Positions 15,980 through 25,362 of a DNA stretch of 64,000 bases are shown here, piece after piece; position 1 is the stretch's first letter, and the number at the start of each line of letters is the position of its first letter. Both the position numbers and the translations under genes were made by a program. The stretch lies in contig NZ_JAQZCH010000001.1 of NCBI RefSeq assembly GCF_028737325.1, positions 1,552,928-1,616,927 of the forward strand. Reading direction: 5' to 3'. Under the pieces are notes generated by a model. The model had not been told where the DNA came from. It did no database searches and was given only the letters and a program-made list of their open reading frames with translations. Source of the DNA: Microbacterium thalli. Lineage in GTDB: Bacteria; Actinomycetota; Actinomycetes; Actinomycetales; Microbacteriaceae.

Positions 15980-16336
15980 TCACAGGGTGTCGAAGTCGCT
16001 CCAGGCTTGCGGCGCACCGCCGAAGTCCGGGTCTTCGGTGGCGACCGCCGCCGATGTTCCGCGGTTGCGCAGCTGATCGGCTTGGCGGCGCAGGCGCGCG
16101 ACGAGCACGTCGTCGCGCAGCTCGGGGCCGTCCCAGTCGGTCTCGCGCGAGGTGATCTGACTGGCGGGGCCGACCAGCACCTCCCATCGCGCCTGCGTGC
16201 CGTCGGTGCCGACGACGGGGATGTCCACCGTTGCCGAGCTGCCGACTTGAGCGAGTGCCTGAGCGTATCCGAGAAGGGCCCGGGCGACGTCGGACCCGGT
16301 CACCACGGAGTCGCCCGCGTAGTGAATTCTGTCCAT
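15980..16336 (-). CDS. Uncharacterised actinobacterial protein
   Basis: A 118-residue soluble protein (MDRIHYAGDSVVTGSDVARALLGYAQAL, then VDIPVVGTDGTQARWEVLVGPASQI). No catalytic motif or membrane segment. The pattern of a short beta start, a helix, and a strand with 'vl.GPaSQ' recurs in small Actinobacteria proteins of unknown function. ATG at 16336 is preferred by the protein's typical start; an upstream in-frame ATG at 16348 would add four residues (MPGD), and the ribosome site does not separate them well. Confidence 0.7.
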   Translation of the reverse strand: MDRIHYAGDSVVTGSDVARALLGYAQALAQVGSSATVDIPVVGTDGTQARWEVLVGPASQITSRETDWDGPELRDDVLVARLRRQADQLRNRGTSAAVATEDPDFGGAPQAWSDFDTL

Positions 16337-16425
16337 GTCTCCCGGCATACCCGAGACGTGTGCGCATCGGGCTGGGGGTGGCGTCAGCCCGCGGTGTGCG
16401 CTAGCGGTCGTCCCGACGCCCGGCC

Positions 16426-18402
16426 TCAGCTGCCCGAGCTCTCACGCCGGACGAGCGCGGAACGCAGCGACCGCAGGAGCAGCAACAGGCCGCCGAGCCC
16501 GACGATGCTGCCGAGGAACGGGAAGACCGAGACCGTCTCGGTCAGAAGCGGTCCGTGGTCGGCGACGCCCAGCATGACGCCGACGACGACGAGGGTCGCA
16601 CCGACCAGGGTCGTGGTGAGCCGGCCGGTCAGCGACTCGACCCACGAGCGGTCGTCGGGTGATTCGAGCGCGCGCAGGCGTACGGTCAGCTGTCCCGACT
16701 CGAGGTCGTGCAGGATGCCGTCGACGCGGCGCGGCAGGTCGCGGATCCGCTCCCGGCCCAGCTGCAGCTGCACCTGCGCGCTCAAGGCCGCGGTGCGGGG
16801 GTCGCCCATCCGCAGCGCGTACTGCGGCGCACGCGAGAGGGCCCGCTTGATCATGTCGTAGCCGGGGTCGAGGCGGCGCAGCGTGCCTTCGACGGCGCCG
16901 AGGGTCCGGAACGCCAGCAGCAGCCCCGGAGGGAGCGCGAGCCGGTGGTGCCGCAGCACGTCGATGAGGGCCGTGAACAGGTGCTGGTCGGCGCGCGAGT
17001 TGTGCAGCCGCGTGAGGATGACGCCGATGTCGTGCTGCAGCGCGGCGACATCCACCGCAGCGCCCGCGCGCGGCTTCACGAGCATCAGCACGGCGTCGGT
17101 CGCGCCAGAGTCGTCTTCGTTGTGCAGGGCGACCAGCAGGGGCAGCAGCAGCCGGCGCAGGCTCTTCTCGACGATGCCGACCGAGCCGAAGTCGATCAGC
17201 GCGACGATGCCGTCCGGCTGCAGGATGAGATTGCCGGGGTGCAGGTCGGCGTGGAACACCCCGCGCAGCGCGACCTGACCGACGATGACGTCGAGCACGG
17301 CGTCGGCGATGGCCGTCGCGTCCTCGGGAGCGACGGAGCCGGGCTCACCGGGGGCGGGCAGACGGCTGAACGGGATGCCGCGCACATGCTCCATCACGAT
17401 GAGCTGCTCCGTGCACAGGTCGGGGTACACGTCGGGGATGCGCACCGCGCGGGCGTCGGCCGCCGTCATCGAGTCGCGCAGCATCTCCATGTTGGCCACC
17501 TCGACGCGGTAGTCGAGCTCTTCGCGCAGCGCGACGGCGAACTGCGCCGCGAGCGCCGACGCGCCGACATCCTTCGCCCAGGTGGTGCGGCGCTCGAGGT
17601 CGGCGGCCGCGCGCTCGATGATGTCGAGGTCGGTGGCCACCTCGGCCCGCGCCTTCGGGCGCTGGATCTTGACGACGACATCCGTGCCGTTCCGCAACTG
17701 CGCCGTGTGAACCTGGCCGACGGATGCCGCCGCGAGCGGCGTCTCGTCGATGAAGGTGAAGACGAGGTCGAGGGGGCGCCCGAGCTGGGTCTCGATCGCA
17801 GCCTTCGCCTCGGACCAGGGGATCGGCGTCGTGTCCATCTGCAGCGTCGCGAGCGCACGGGTGATCTCGGCGGGCAGCAGGTCGCTGCGGGTGGAGAGGA
17901 TCTGTCCGAGCTTGACGAAGGTCACGCCGGCGTCGTCGAGGGTCGCGGCGAGGGCGCGGGGGAGTTCGGCGCGCGCCGACTCGCTGCGCACGCCGCCGAG
18001 GCCGTGGCGCGAGGCGATCGCGACGATCCGGGCGTACCGCATGGCGCGGCGCCGGCGGTGCAGTGCTCCGCGGATGGCGCGGATGGGCCCGACGGGAACG
18101 CGCGCGGGCCACATCAGCTCGAGCGTGATGAGGAGGATCAGCACGATCGCGAACATCCACGCCAGCACCAGAAGGACGAAGCCGATCGTGACGGGGTTGT
18201 CGGCCAACACCCGAGACCCGCGCAGGATGCCCGACTGGCGGAGCACCCACACGCCCAGCGGCGCGAACACGACGAACACGACCAGCGACACGATGGGTCC
18301 GCGCACCCAGCCGACCCGCGCTTCGAGCGCGCGTTTGGCCAGCCACGTGGCCACGACGGCGAAGACCACCGCTCCGATCGCGAAGAGCAACCATTCCGGC
18401 AT
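16426..18402 (-). CDS. ABC1/AarF (UbiB-like) atypical kinase, membrane-anchored
   Basis: A 658-residue protein. Two or three N-terminal hydrophobic segments (about 5-95) precede an ABC1 kinase domain (about 150-500): the KxGQ motif in VTFVKLGQILSTRSDLLP, the Ala-rich loop LAAASVGQVHTAQL, the lysine in DVVVKIQRPKA, HADLHPGNLILQPDG, and the metal-binding LIDFGSVG. Two C-terminal hydrophobic segments (about 600-655) match the UbiB membrane anchor. Homologues support quinone or lipid metabolism through ATPase activity. Actinobacteria make menaquinone, so the lipid partner is uncertain. No linked quinone genes are present. Confidence 0.93.
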   Translation of the reverse strand: MPEWLLFAIGAVVFAVVATWLAKRALEARVGWVRGPIVSLVVFVVFAPLGVWVLRQSGILRGSRVLADNPVTIGFVLLVLAWMFAIVLILLITLELMWPARVPVGPIRAIRGALHRRRRAMRYARIVAIASRHGLGGVRSESARAELPRALAATLDDAGVTFVKLGQILSTRSDLLPAEITRALATLQMDTTPIPWSEAKAAIETQLGRPLDLVFTFIDETPLAAASVGQVHTAQLRNGTDVVVKIQRPKARAEVATDLDIIERAAADLERRTTWAKDVGASALAAQFAVALREELDYRVEVANMEMLRDSMTAADARAVRIPDVYPDLCTEQLIVMEHVRGIPFSRLPAPGEPGSVAPEDATAIADAVLDVIVGQVALRGVFHADLHPGNLILQPDGIVALIDFGSVGIVEKSLRRLLLPLLVALHNEDDSGATDAVLMLVKPRAGAAVDVAALQHDIGVILTRLHNSRADQHLFTALIDVLRHHRLALPPGLLLAFRTLGAVEGTLRRLDPGYDMIKRALSRAPQYALRMGDPRTAALSAQVQLQLGRERIRDLPRRVDGILHDLESGQLTVRLRALESPDDRSWVESLTGRLTTTLVGATLVVVGVMLGVADHGPLLTETVSVFPFLGSIVGLGGLLLLLRSLRSALVRRESSGS

Positions 18403-18493
18403 CCGTACCCCCGAGAGCGTCGACCTTTCTCCGAGGCTAGGCCACAGTCCGCGGCGTGTCCGAGCGGATCACACGATCGGGCGATACGCGGAC

Positions 18494-18499
18494 TACCCT
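18494..18499 (+). promoter_or_regulatory. -10 hexamer TACCCT for DEAD-box gene
   Basis: TACCCT ends 5 nt before the GTG at 18505, with no Shine-Dalgarno in between, suggesting a leaderless transcript. Confidence 0.4.
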
Positions 18500-18504
18500 G
18501 AAGC

Positions 18505-20313
18505 GTGTCCACTTCTGCTGAACCCACCGCTGTCGAGGCTCCCGAGGAGCCTGCCGTCATCACCTTCCGCGACCTCGGGCTGGGGGAGCCGGTGCTCAAG
18601 GCGCTCTCCGACGTCGGCTACGAAACCCCCTCCGCCATCCAGGCGGCGACCATTCCGACGCTGCTCGCGGGGCGTGATGTCGTCGGTCTCGCGCAGACCG
18701 GAACGGGCAAGACCGCAGCGTTCGCCCTGCCGATCCTCGACCGCCTCGACGTGACGCAGAAGACCCCGCAGGCGCTCGTGCTCGCCCCCACCCGCGAACT
18801 CGCGCTGCAGGTGTGCGAGGCGTTCGAGAAGTACGCGTCGCGCACGAAGGGCGTCCACGTCCTGCCGGTCTACGGCGGACAGGGGTACGGCGTGCAGCTG
18901 TCGGCGCTCCGCCGCGGCGTGCACGTCATCGTCGGCACACCCGGCCGCATCATGGACCACCTCGACAAGGGCACGCTCGACCTGTCGGAGCTGAAGTACC
19001 TCGTGCTCGACGAGGCTGACGAGATGCTGAAGATGGGCTTCGCCGAGGACGTCGAGACGATCCTCGCCGACACTCCCGACACCAAGCAGGTCGCTCTGTT
19101 CTCGGCGACCATGCCGGCAGCGATCCGCCGGATGTCGAAGCAGTACCTCAACGATCCCGAAGAGATCACGGTCGCGTCCAAGACCACGACCTCGTCGACG
19201 ATCACGCAGCGCTACCTGATCGTGTCGTTCCAGCAGAAGATCGACGCGCTCACCCGCATCCTCGAGGTCGAGAACTTCGAGGCCATGATCGTCTTCGCCC
19301 GCACGAAGAGCGCGACCGAAGAGGTCGCCGAGAAGCTGCGCGCCCGCGGCTACTCGGCTGCGGCCATCAACGGCGACGTCGCCCAGGTGCAGCGCGAGCG
19401 CACGGTCAACCAGCTGAAGTCGGGCAAGCTCGACATCCTTGTGGCCACGGACGTCGCCGCCCGCGGCCTCGACGTCGAGCGCATCTCGCACGTCGTGAAC
19501 TTCGACATCTCGACCGACACCGAGTCGTACGTCCACCGCATCGGCCGCACCGGCCGCGCCGGCCGCACGGGCGACGCGATCAGCTTCGTGACCCCGCGCG
19601 AGCGCGGCCTCGTCGCGGCGATCGAGCGCGCCACCCGCCAGCCGCTCACCCAGATGCAGTTGCCGAGCGTCGACGAGGTCAACGTCACCCGCCTGTCGCG
19701 CTTCGACGACGGCATCACGGCAGCGCTGGAAGACACCGAACGCGTCGAGCGCTTCCGCGACATCATCGCCCACTACGTCCGTCACCACGACGTGCCCGAG
19801 GTGGATGTCGCCGCCGCGCTCGCCGTCGTCGCACAGGGCGAGACGCCGCTGCTGCTCGAGCCCGACCCCGAGCCCCGCGCCCGCGCCCCTCGCGACGACC
19901 GCGCGCCGCGCTCGTTCGATCGGGACGACCGCGACGGCCGCCCCGAGCGCCGCCCGCGCGCGAGCAACCCCAACATGGCGACGTACCGCATCGCGGTGGG
20001 CAAGCGTCACCGCGTCGAACCGCGTCAGATCGTCGGGGCTCTCGCGAACGAGGGCGGGCTCAGCCGCGGCGACTTCGGGGCGATCCAGATCCGTCCCGAC
20101 TTCTCGCTCGTCGAGCTGCCATCCGACATGCCGCAGTCGACGCTCGACCGGCTCGCCGACACCCGCATCTCGGGCAAGGCCATCGAGATCCGGCTCGACA
20201 CCGGTGGCCCGAGCCGTCGCCCGCGCGAGCGCTACGACCGTGACGAGCGCTCGAGCGAGCGCGACGAGCGTCCGGCGCGCAAGCCCCGCCACCGCTCGGA
20301 CCCCAACGACTGA
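18505..20313 (+). CDS. deaD: DEAD-box RNA helicase (DeaD/CsdA type)
   Basis: A 602-residue helicase. Q motif ITFRDLGLGEPVLKAL...YETPSAIQ, motif I AQTGTGKT, Ia PTRELALQ, II VLDEAD, III FSATMP, V ATDVAARGLDV and VI HRIGRTGRAGRTG are all intact. An Arg/Asp-rich low-complexity stretch (about 455-490) precedes a C-terminal DbpA-type RNA-binding domain (ATYRIAVGKRHRVEPRQIVGA...). A second RD/RE-rich tail ends the protein. DeaD enzymes help 50S ribosome assembly and mRNA unwinding, especially in the cold. The symbol rests on architecture only. GTG start, probably leaderless. Confidence 0.93.
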   Translation: MSTSAEPTAVEAPEEPAVITFRDLGLGEPVLKALSDVGYETPSAIQAATIPTLLAGRDVVGLAQTGTGKTAAFALPILDRLDVTQKTPQALVLAPTRELALQVCEAFEKYASRTKGVHVLPVYGGQGYGVQLSALRRGVHVIVGTPGRIMDHLDKGTLDLSELKYLVLDEADEMLKMGFAEDVETILADTPDTKQVALFSATMPAAIRRMSKQYLNDPEEITVASKTTTSSTITQRYLIVSFQQKIDALTRILEVENFEAMIVFARTKSATEEVAEKLRARGYSAAAINGDVAQVQRERTVNQLKSGKLDILVATDVAARGLDVERISHVVNFDISTDTESYVHRIGRTGRAGRTGDAISFVTPRERGLVAAIERATRQPLTQMQLPSVDEVNVTRLSRFDDGITAALEDTERVERFRDIIAHYVRHHDVPEVDVAAALAVVAQGETPLLLEPDPEPRARAPRDDRAPRSFDRDDRDGRPERRPRASNPNMATYRIAVGKRHRVEPRQIVGALANEGGLSRGDFGAIQIRPDFSLVELPSDMPQSTLDRLADTRISGKAIEIRLDTGGPSRRPRERYDRDERSSERDERPARKPRHRSDPND

Positions 20314-20456
20314 CATCGGTCGCCCCCACGATGGAGGCGGGCGCTACGCACGCATCCGCCGTGGGGGCAACCCCGGTTCGCGGCATCCGTCCCCCGGGCA
20401 CAGTGGAACTCGTCCCGCGGTTGCGGGGCGCCACGCGACGCGAACGGAGGCAGCAC

Positions 20457-20594
20457 ATGACTGCGGACCACCACGGACGAGACGACGACGCTCAGCACGA
20501 GGGCGACGACGCGGCGGCATCCGCCGGTTCCGAGTCGCCCGAGGAGGGCGCGGAAGCAGAAGAGGCCGCGGAAGAAGCGCGGACCGACCGCTGA
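20457..20594 (+). CDS. Small acidic protein
   Basis: A 45-codon open frame with GGAGG at 20446-20450, six bases before its ATG. The product is strongly acidic and low complexity (HGRDDDAQHEGDDAAASAGS, then EEGAEAEEAAEEARTDR). No family is recognised. It sits between the DEAD-box gene and an SDR gene, each about 80-140 bp away, and could be disordered. The good ribosome binding site is the main reason to call it; composition bias alone would not suffice. Confidence 0.5.
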   Translation: MTADHHGRDDDAQHEGDDAAASAGSESPEEGAEAEEAAEEARTDR

Positions 20595-20676
20595 CCCGTC
20601 GACGGTGCCCGTAGCGCCTCGAGTGACCGGGCGCAACGGGCATCGTCCGGCAGGCGAGCACGGCGATGCTTCACGC

Positions 20677-21579
20677 ATGACCGCTCTCTCCCGCCTCGCA
20701 GACCTGTCCGGACGCACCGTCGTCGTCACCGGCGCATCGACCGGCATCGGACGGGGCACCGCATTGCGCGCCGCCCAGTTCGGTGCCGACGTCGTCGTGT
20801 TCGCACGTCGGGCCGACGCTCTGGACAGCCTCGTCGCGCGCATCGAAGAGGCTGGCGGTCGTGCACACGCGGTCGTCGGCGACGTGGCCCGTCCCGGTGA
20901 CGTGGAGCGCCTGGCCGACGAGGCCGAGGCAGCGTTCGGAAAGATCGACGTCTGGATCAACAACGCCGGCGTCGGCACGATCGGCCTGTTCTGGGACGTG
21001 CCGATCGACGAACATATCCGCGTGGTCGAGACCAACCTCGCCGGCGCGATGCGCGGCGCACACACGGCCCTTCGCCTGTTTCTCGCGCAGGGGTCGGGCG
21101 TCCTGGTGAACACCGCATCCGTCGAGAGCGTCGTGCCGCTGGCCTACCAGGCGTCGTACGCGGCGACGAAGGCCGGGGTGCTCAGCCTCACCCAGACGTT
21201 GCAGCAGGAGCTGCGACTTGCCCACGCCGACGGCATATCGGTGGCGGCTGTGCTGCCGTGGGCGGTGCGCACACCGTTCTGGCGGCACGCCGGTAACCAC
21301 GCCGGCCGGGCGTTGCGCATGCCGCTCATGGACGAGCCGGAACCCGTCGTCGACGCGATCCTCTCGGCTGCCGTTGCGCCGAAGGTCGCACAGCCCGCCG
21401 GGTGGAAGGCCCGAGCATCGCTCATCGGCGCGCGGCTCGCGCCACGCCTGACGTCGCGCTTCTCGGCCGACCTCGCCCACGCCCGCGTGCGGCGCGGTGC
21501 GGTGACCCCGCCGAGCTCCGGCGCCGTGCTCGCGCCCCTCGAGGATCCCGCGACGGTCGCGGAGACTCCGCGCCGCTGA
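20677..21579 (+). CDS. SDR-family oxidoreductase
   Basis: A 300-residue classical short-chain dehydrogenase. The NAD(P)-binding motif is VVVTGASTGIGRGTALRAA, NNAG is at INNAGVGT, and the catalytic Ser and YxxxK are in VNTASVESVVPLAYQASYAATKAGVLSL. The basic residues in VVFARRADAL after the second strand suggest NADP preference. The C-terminal about 70 residues resemble the tail of actinobacterial SDRs annotated for fatty-acyl substrates, but no substrate is assigned. ATG at 20677 is used; the open frame upstream lacks a ribosome site. Confidence 0.9.
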   Translation: MTALSRLADLSGRTVVVTGASTGIGRGTALRAAQFGADVVVFARRADALDSLVARIEEAGGRAHAVVGDVARPGDVERLADEAEAAFGKIDVWINNAGVGTIGLFWDVPIDEHIRVVETNLAGAMRGAHTALRLFLAQGSGVLVNTASVESVVPLAYQASYAATKAGVLSLTQTLQQELRLAHADGISVAAVLPWAVRTPFWRHAGNHAGRALRMPLMDEPEPVVDAILSAAVAPKVAQPAGWKARASLIGARLAPRLTSRFSADLAHARVRRGAVTPPSSGAVLAPLEDPATVAETPRR

Positions 21580-21607
21580 GCGGTCGGCGCAGGGCTCCGC
21601 CGACCGC
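21580..21607. terminator. Bidirectional terminator between convergent genes
   Basis: GCGGTCGGCG and CGCCGACCGC form a 10-bp stem with an 8-nt loop immediately after the SDR stop and before the stop of the gene on the other strand. Confidence 0.6.
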
Positions 21608-21616
21608 CCGCGAGCG

Positions 21617-22207
21617 TCAGCGCCGGGCGATGATGCGGCGCACGACGCGGAACGCGCCCCACGCGGCAAGTACCCATGGCCCCGCGACGAGGATCGGGTC
21701 GAGCCAGGTGTGGTGCAGATCCACGCGGCCGCGACCGAAACGCGACCGGATCGGATGCCGCCGTGCCTCGGCCAGCACACCCGTCTCGGTGATCGGGTTG
21801 TCGGGCCGCAGCGTCGCCAGCGATCGCAGGTGCGCGCCGATCGCCTCGACCCGGTCGCCGACGATGAGCAGCAGCCAGTGTGCGGCGCGCCCTTCGCTGA
21901 AGCGGGCGTAGGCGAGCCTGCGGATCCGCCCCGATACACCGTGCAACGGCTGCGCGGTGCCGAACACGGGCGTCAGGAACGCGTGCTCGATGGAGCGTTC
22001 GCGGTCGGCCTCGAGAGCCTGCCGCGGCGGCATCCCACGCTCGACCGCCGCCTCGTCGATCGATTCGACGACGCCCGAGGGTCGGTCGGCGGGATCGAGG
22101 TCGACGCCCCAGCCGGGGATGCGCGCCCGGAGCGCGGCACGGTCGGGGGCGGGGCGAGGAACGCTCGCGGTGTACGGGGTGGGGGTGTTCGAGGAGTTCG
22201 AGCTCAT
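21617..22207 (-). CDS. Uncharacterised protein linked to alcohol dehydrogenase gene
   Basis: A 196-residue protein beginning with a Ser/Asn/Thr/Pro-rich stretch. The middle contains IPGWGVDLDPADRPSGVVES, then GRIRRLAYARFSEGRAAHWLLLIVGDRVEAIGAHL and the end has a hydrophobic segment (PILVAGPWVLAAWGAFRVVRR). The start lies 3 nt after the stop of the zinc dehydrogenase gene, so they are co-transcribed. No known domain is recognised; the same neighbour is often seen beside formaldehyde-dehydrogenase-like genes in Actinobacteria, which is association only. Confidence 0.8.
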   Translation of the reverse strand: MSSNSSNTPTPYTASVPRPAPDRAALRARIPGWGVDLDPADRPSGVVESIDEAAVERGMPPRQALEADRERSIEHAFLTPVFGTAQPLHGVSGRIRRLAYARFSEGRAAHWLLLIVGDRVEAIGAHLRSLATLRPDNPITETGVLAEARRHPIRSRFGRGRVDLHHTWLDPILVAGPWVLAAWGAFRVVRRIIARR

Positions 22208-22210
22208 GGG

Positions 22211-23359
22211 TCAGCCTTCCGACGGCACGACGACGGTCTTCACGCAGTCATCGAGCTTGGACGAGAACATGTGGTACCCCTCGGCGATGTGCTCGAGCGG
22301 CACGCGGTGCGTGACGAGATCGCCGGGGGAGATGTAGCCGGCGCGGATGTGCTCGAACAGTCGCGGCCACTGACGCTTGACCGGCGCCTGGTTCATCCGC
22401 AGCGTCAGACCCTTGTTGAGCGCGTCGCCGAACTTCACGGCGCTGAACAGCGGCCCGTACGCACCGATCACCGAGACACGACCGCCTTTGCGGGCGCCGT
22501 CGATGGCCCAGTTCAGGGCGATGGGCGACCCGCCCTGCAGCTTGAGCTTGGCCGAGGTGATGTGCTGCGTGGCGTTGCCGTCGGCTTCGGCACCCACCGC
22601 GTCGATGACGACGTCGGCGCCGAGGTAGTCGGTCATCTTCTTCATCTGCACCACGATGTCGTCGTACTCCGAGAAGTTGACCGTCTCGGCGTGCGCGAAC
22701 GTCCGCGCCTTCTCGAGGCGGTAGTCGAGGTGGTCGATCGAGATCACCCGGCCGGCGCCCATGAGCCACGCCGACTGCGCCGCGGCGAGTCCGACCGGAC
22801 CCGCTCCCAGCACCACGACCGTGTCGCCCTCGACGATGTCGCCGAGCTGCGCGCCGAAGTACCCCGTCGAATACGCGTCGGTCAGCATGAGGGCGTCCTC
22901 GTCCGACATCCAATCCGGGATGACGGTGGGGCCGACGTCGGCGAACGGCACGCGCACCCGCTCGGCCTGGCCGCCGTCGTAGCCGCCGGCGGTGTGCGAG
23001 TAGCCGTAGATGCCGCCCACCGCGGTGGCGTTCGCATTGACGTTGTGACAGTTCGAGAACAGACCGCGGGCGCAGAAGTAGCACGAGCCGCAGTAGATAT
23101 TGAAGGGCACCATCACGCGGTCGCCGACGGCGAGGTTGGTCACCGCACCGCCGAGCTGCTCGACGACGCCGATGAACTCGTGCCCGAACGTGTGACCGAT
23201 CCGGGTGTCGGGCATCATGCCGTGGTACAGGTGCAGGTCCGAACCGCAGATCGCCGCGAGCGTCACCCGGATGATCGCGTCATGGGGATGCTCGATCCGC
23301 GGGTCGGGCTTCTCCTCGACCCGCACCTTGTACGGACCGCGATAGGTCATGGCTTTCAT
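22211..23359 (-). CDS. Zinc-dependent alcohol dehydrogenase (glutathione-independent formaldehyde dehydrogenase-like)
   Basis: A 382-residue medium-chain dehydrogenase. Catalytic zinc ligands are seen in AAICGSDLHLYHG and GHEFIGVVE. The structural-zinc loop follows at YCGSCYFCARGLFSNC (four Cys). The nucleotide fold is VVVLGAGPVGLAAAQSAWLMGAGRVISID, with the Asp that favours NAD. The family includes dehydrogenases acting on aldehydes and secondary alcohols. ATG at 23359 (MKAMTYRGPYKV) has GAGAGG 8 nt upstream; a longer open frame exists but is less likely. Co-transcribed with the unknown gene downstream. Confidence 0.92.
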   Translation of the reverse strand: MKAMTYRGPYKVRVEEKPDPRIEHPHDAIIRVTLAAICGSDLHLYHGMMPDTRIGHTFGHEFIGVVEQLGGAVTNLAVGDRVMVPFNIYCGSCYFCARGLFSNCHNVNANATAVGGIYGYSHTAGGYDGGQAERVRVPFADVGPTVIPDWMSDEDALMLTDAYSTGYFGAQLGDIVEGDTVVVLGAGPVGLAAAQSAWLMGAGRVISIDHLDYRLEKARTFAHAETVNFSEYDDIVVQMKKMTDYLGADVVIDAVGAEADGNATQHITSAKLKLQGGSPIALNWAIDGARKGGRVSVIGAYGPLFSAVKFGDALNKGLTLRMNQAPVKRQWPRLFEHIRAGYISPGDLVTHRVPLEHIAEGYHMFSSKLDDCVKTVVVPSEG

Positions 23360-23551
23360 CGATCGCCTCTCTGCCGGTGATCCCGCCACTGTGCGGTCAC
23401 TCGCGTGCTCGCTCACACGGGGTGGACGAAGCCCGACCCGGCGGCTATCGTGCCGGCTTCGTCCGACCGGGTTCGGTGCCCCGCGCGTCTGTCAACCCCC
23501 GGGTGTTCCGCCGCTGCGCCGCCGAGGATCGGCGCGACGGAAGGGGAACCC

Positions 23552-24313
23552 ATGGCCGATCACCGACCTCGGGTCACCATGGTGGCCGACGGCGTGTTCC
23601 AACTCGAGCGCGGCGGTGTCAACGCCTACCTCATCGCCGCGGACGACGGGCTCGTGCTCATCGATGCCGGACTGCCGCGCACGTGGCCGCTGCTCGAAGA
23701 AGCTCTCGCGTCGATCGGGGCGCGAGTGTCGGACATCGATGCGCTGCTACTGACCCACGGCCACTTCGATCACGTCGGCATGTGCGACCGCCTCATCGAT
23801 GAGCACCATCTCGTGCCGAGGGTGCATGTCGGCGACGCGGAACTCGTGCGGCATCCCTACCGCTACGCGCACGAGTCCGCGCGCTTCCCCTACCCGTTCC
23901 GCTACCCCGGGGCGTTGCCGGTTCTCGCGCGCATGGTCGCGGGCGGCGCCCTCGGGGTGAAGGGCGTGCGCGCTGAGCCGACGATCGTCGCCGGTGAGAC
24001 GATCCCCCTCGCGGGCGGCATCCGTCCGATCTTCACCCCCGGCCACACCGACGGCCATTGCGCGTTCCTGCTCGAGCGCGACGGCATCCTGCTCACCGGT
24101 GATGCGCTCGTGACCCTCGACCCGTACACGGGGCGCACCGGGCCGCGAGCCGTTGCCCGCGCCGCCACGGCACGCAGCGAGGAAGCGCTCGCCTCGCTGC
24201 TCCTGCTGGGGGAGACGGATGCACGCCTCGTGCTGCCCGGTCACGGCGAGGCCTGGGAGGACGGCGGCATCCGCTCGGCCGTCACGATCGCCCGCTCCCA
24301 CGGCGTCGACTGA
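23552..24313 (+). CDS. MBL-fold metallo-hydrolase
   Basis: A 253-residue metallo-beta-lactamase-fold enzyme. The metal site HxHxDH reads LTHGHFDHVGMC; a further His lies in PRVHVGD, the next in FTPGHTDGHCAFLLERDG, then the Asp in LLTGDALVTL, and a final His in VLPGHGEAW. This resembles the glyoxalase II/hydroxyacyl-thioester branch more than a true beta-lactamase. AAGGGGAA precedes the ATG at 23552. It is divergent from the zinc dehydrogenase gene; a shared aldehyde-detoxification role is possible but not shown. Confidence 0.9.
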   Translation: MADHRPRVTMVADGVFQLERGGVNAYLIAADDGLVLIDAGLPRTWPLLEEALASIGARVSDIDALLLTHGHFDHVGMCDRLIDEHHLVPRVHVGDAELVRHPYRYAHESARFPYPFRYPGALPVLARMVAGGALGVKGVRAEPTIVAGETIPLAGGIRPIFTPGHTDGHCAFLLERDGILLTGDALVTLDPYTGRTGPRAVARAATARSEEALASLLLLGETDARLVLPGHGEAWEDGGIRSAVTIARSHGVD

Positions 24314-24417
24314 CGTCGGCTCGCGGTGCCCCCGCGGCGGCATCGTGTCAAGCCCTGTGAGCGACCGGCGCCGACCGAGTCGAGTGGGACCTACGACCAC
24401 GAACGAAAGGGATGACA

Positions 24418-25251
24418 ATGGAACCCCAGCAGCAGAACGTCCCGGGAACCGACCAGGAGATGACGCCGAAGCCGGACTACGGCGAGACCAGCTACCGCGG
24501 CTCGGGCCGCCTGGCCGGAAAGCGCGCCCTGATCACCGGCGGCGACAGCGGCATCGGCAAGGCCGTCGCCCTCGCGTACGCCCGCGAAGGCGCCGACGTC
24601 GCGATCAGCTACCTCAACGAGCACGAGGATGCCGACGAAGCCCGTCGTTTCGTCGAAGAGGCGGGGCGTCGAGCGGTGCTCATCCCCGGCGACATCTCCG
24701 ACCCCGCGCACTGCCGCGAGGTCGTCCGCCGCACCGTCGAGGAGCTCGGTGGGCTCGACATCGTCGTCAGCAACGCCGCCTACCAGATGAACCGCGAGAC
24801 GCTGGAAGAGATCCCCGACGAGGAGTGGGACTTCACGTGGGCGACGAATGTCGATGCCTACTTCCACATCGTCAAGGCGGCGCTTCCCCACCTCGGACCC
24901 GGTGCGTCCATCATCGGCTCCAGCTCGGTCCAGTCCGACCAGCCGTCGCCGAACCTGCTGCCGTACGCCGCGACGAAGTCGGCCATCGCCAGCATCACGG
25001 CCTCGCTCGCGCAGATGCTGGGCGAGCGCGGCATCCGGGCCAACAGCGTCGCGCCGGGTCCGATCTGGACGCCGCTGATCCCCGCCACCCTGCCCGAGGA
25101 GGCCGTCGAGAGCTTCGGCGAGCAGACCCCGCTGGGTCGCGTGGGACAGCCGGCGGAGCTCGCGCCCGCCTATGTGCTGCTGGCCTCGGACGAGGCGTCG
25201 TACATCTCGGGAGCCCGCCTGGCGGTCACCGGCGGCAAGCCCATCCTCTGA
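24418..25251 (+). CDS. SDR-family oxidoreductase (YghA/general-stress type)
   Basis: A 277-residue short-chain dehydrogenase with an N-terminal extension ending KPDYGETSYRGSGRLAGKRA, typical of the YghA/YdaD/YhxC subgroup. It has ALITGGDSGIGKAVALAYAREG, NAAYQ, and catalytic SSSVQSDQPSPNLLPYAATKSAI. Members are linked to general and osmotic stress; the substrate is unknown. ATG at 24418 is preferred over 24412 because AAAGGG lies 8 nt before it. A strong terminator follows at 25283-25316. Confidence 0.92.
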   Translation: MEPQQQNVPGTDQEMTPKPDYGETSYRGSGRLAGKRALITGGDSGIGKAVALAYAREGADVAISYLNEHEDADEARRFVEEAGRRAVLIPGDISDPAHCREVVRRTVEELGGLDIVVSNAAYQMNRETLEEIPDEEWDFTWATNVDAYFHIVKAALPHLGPGASIIGSSSVQSDQPSPNLLPYAATKSAIASITASLAQMLGERGIRANSVAPGPIWTPLIPATLPEEAVESFGEQTPLGRVGQPAELAPAYVLLASDEASYISGARLAVTGGKPIL

Positions 25252-25282
25252 ACGCGGCGGCCGTCGCCGTTCGTTCATCGAA

Positions 25283-25316
25283 CGCTCGCCCGTGGTTCAC
25301 ACGCCACGGGCGAGCG
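25283..25316. terminator. Terminator hairpin after SDR gene
   Basis: CGCTCGCCCGTGG and CCACGGGCGAGCG form a perfect 13-bp stem with an 8-nt loop, about 30 nt after the SDR stop codon. Confidence 0.65.
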
Positions 25317-25362
25317 GGGCTCGACGATGGATCGCACCTGTCGCCGTCCCGGAAGGCCCGCC

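Noticed and set aside
16708..18501. 597-codon plus-strand frame opposite the ABC1 kinase
   Set aside because: Shadow of the kinase gene; no family features.
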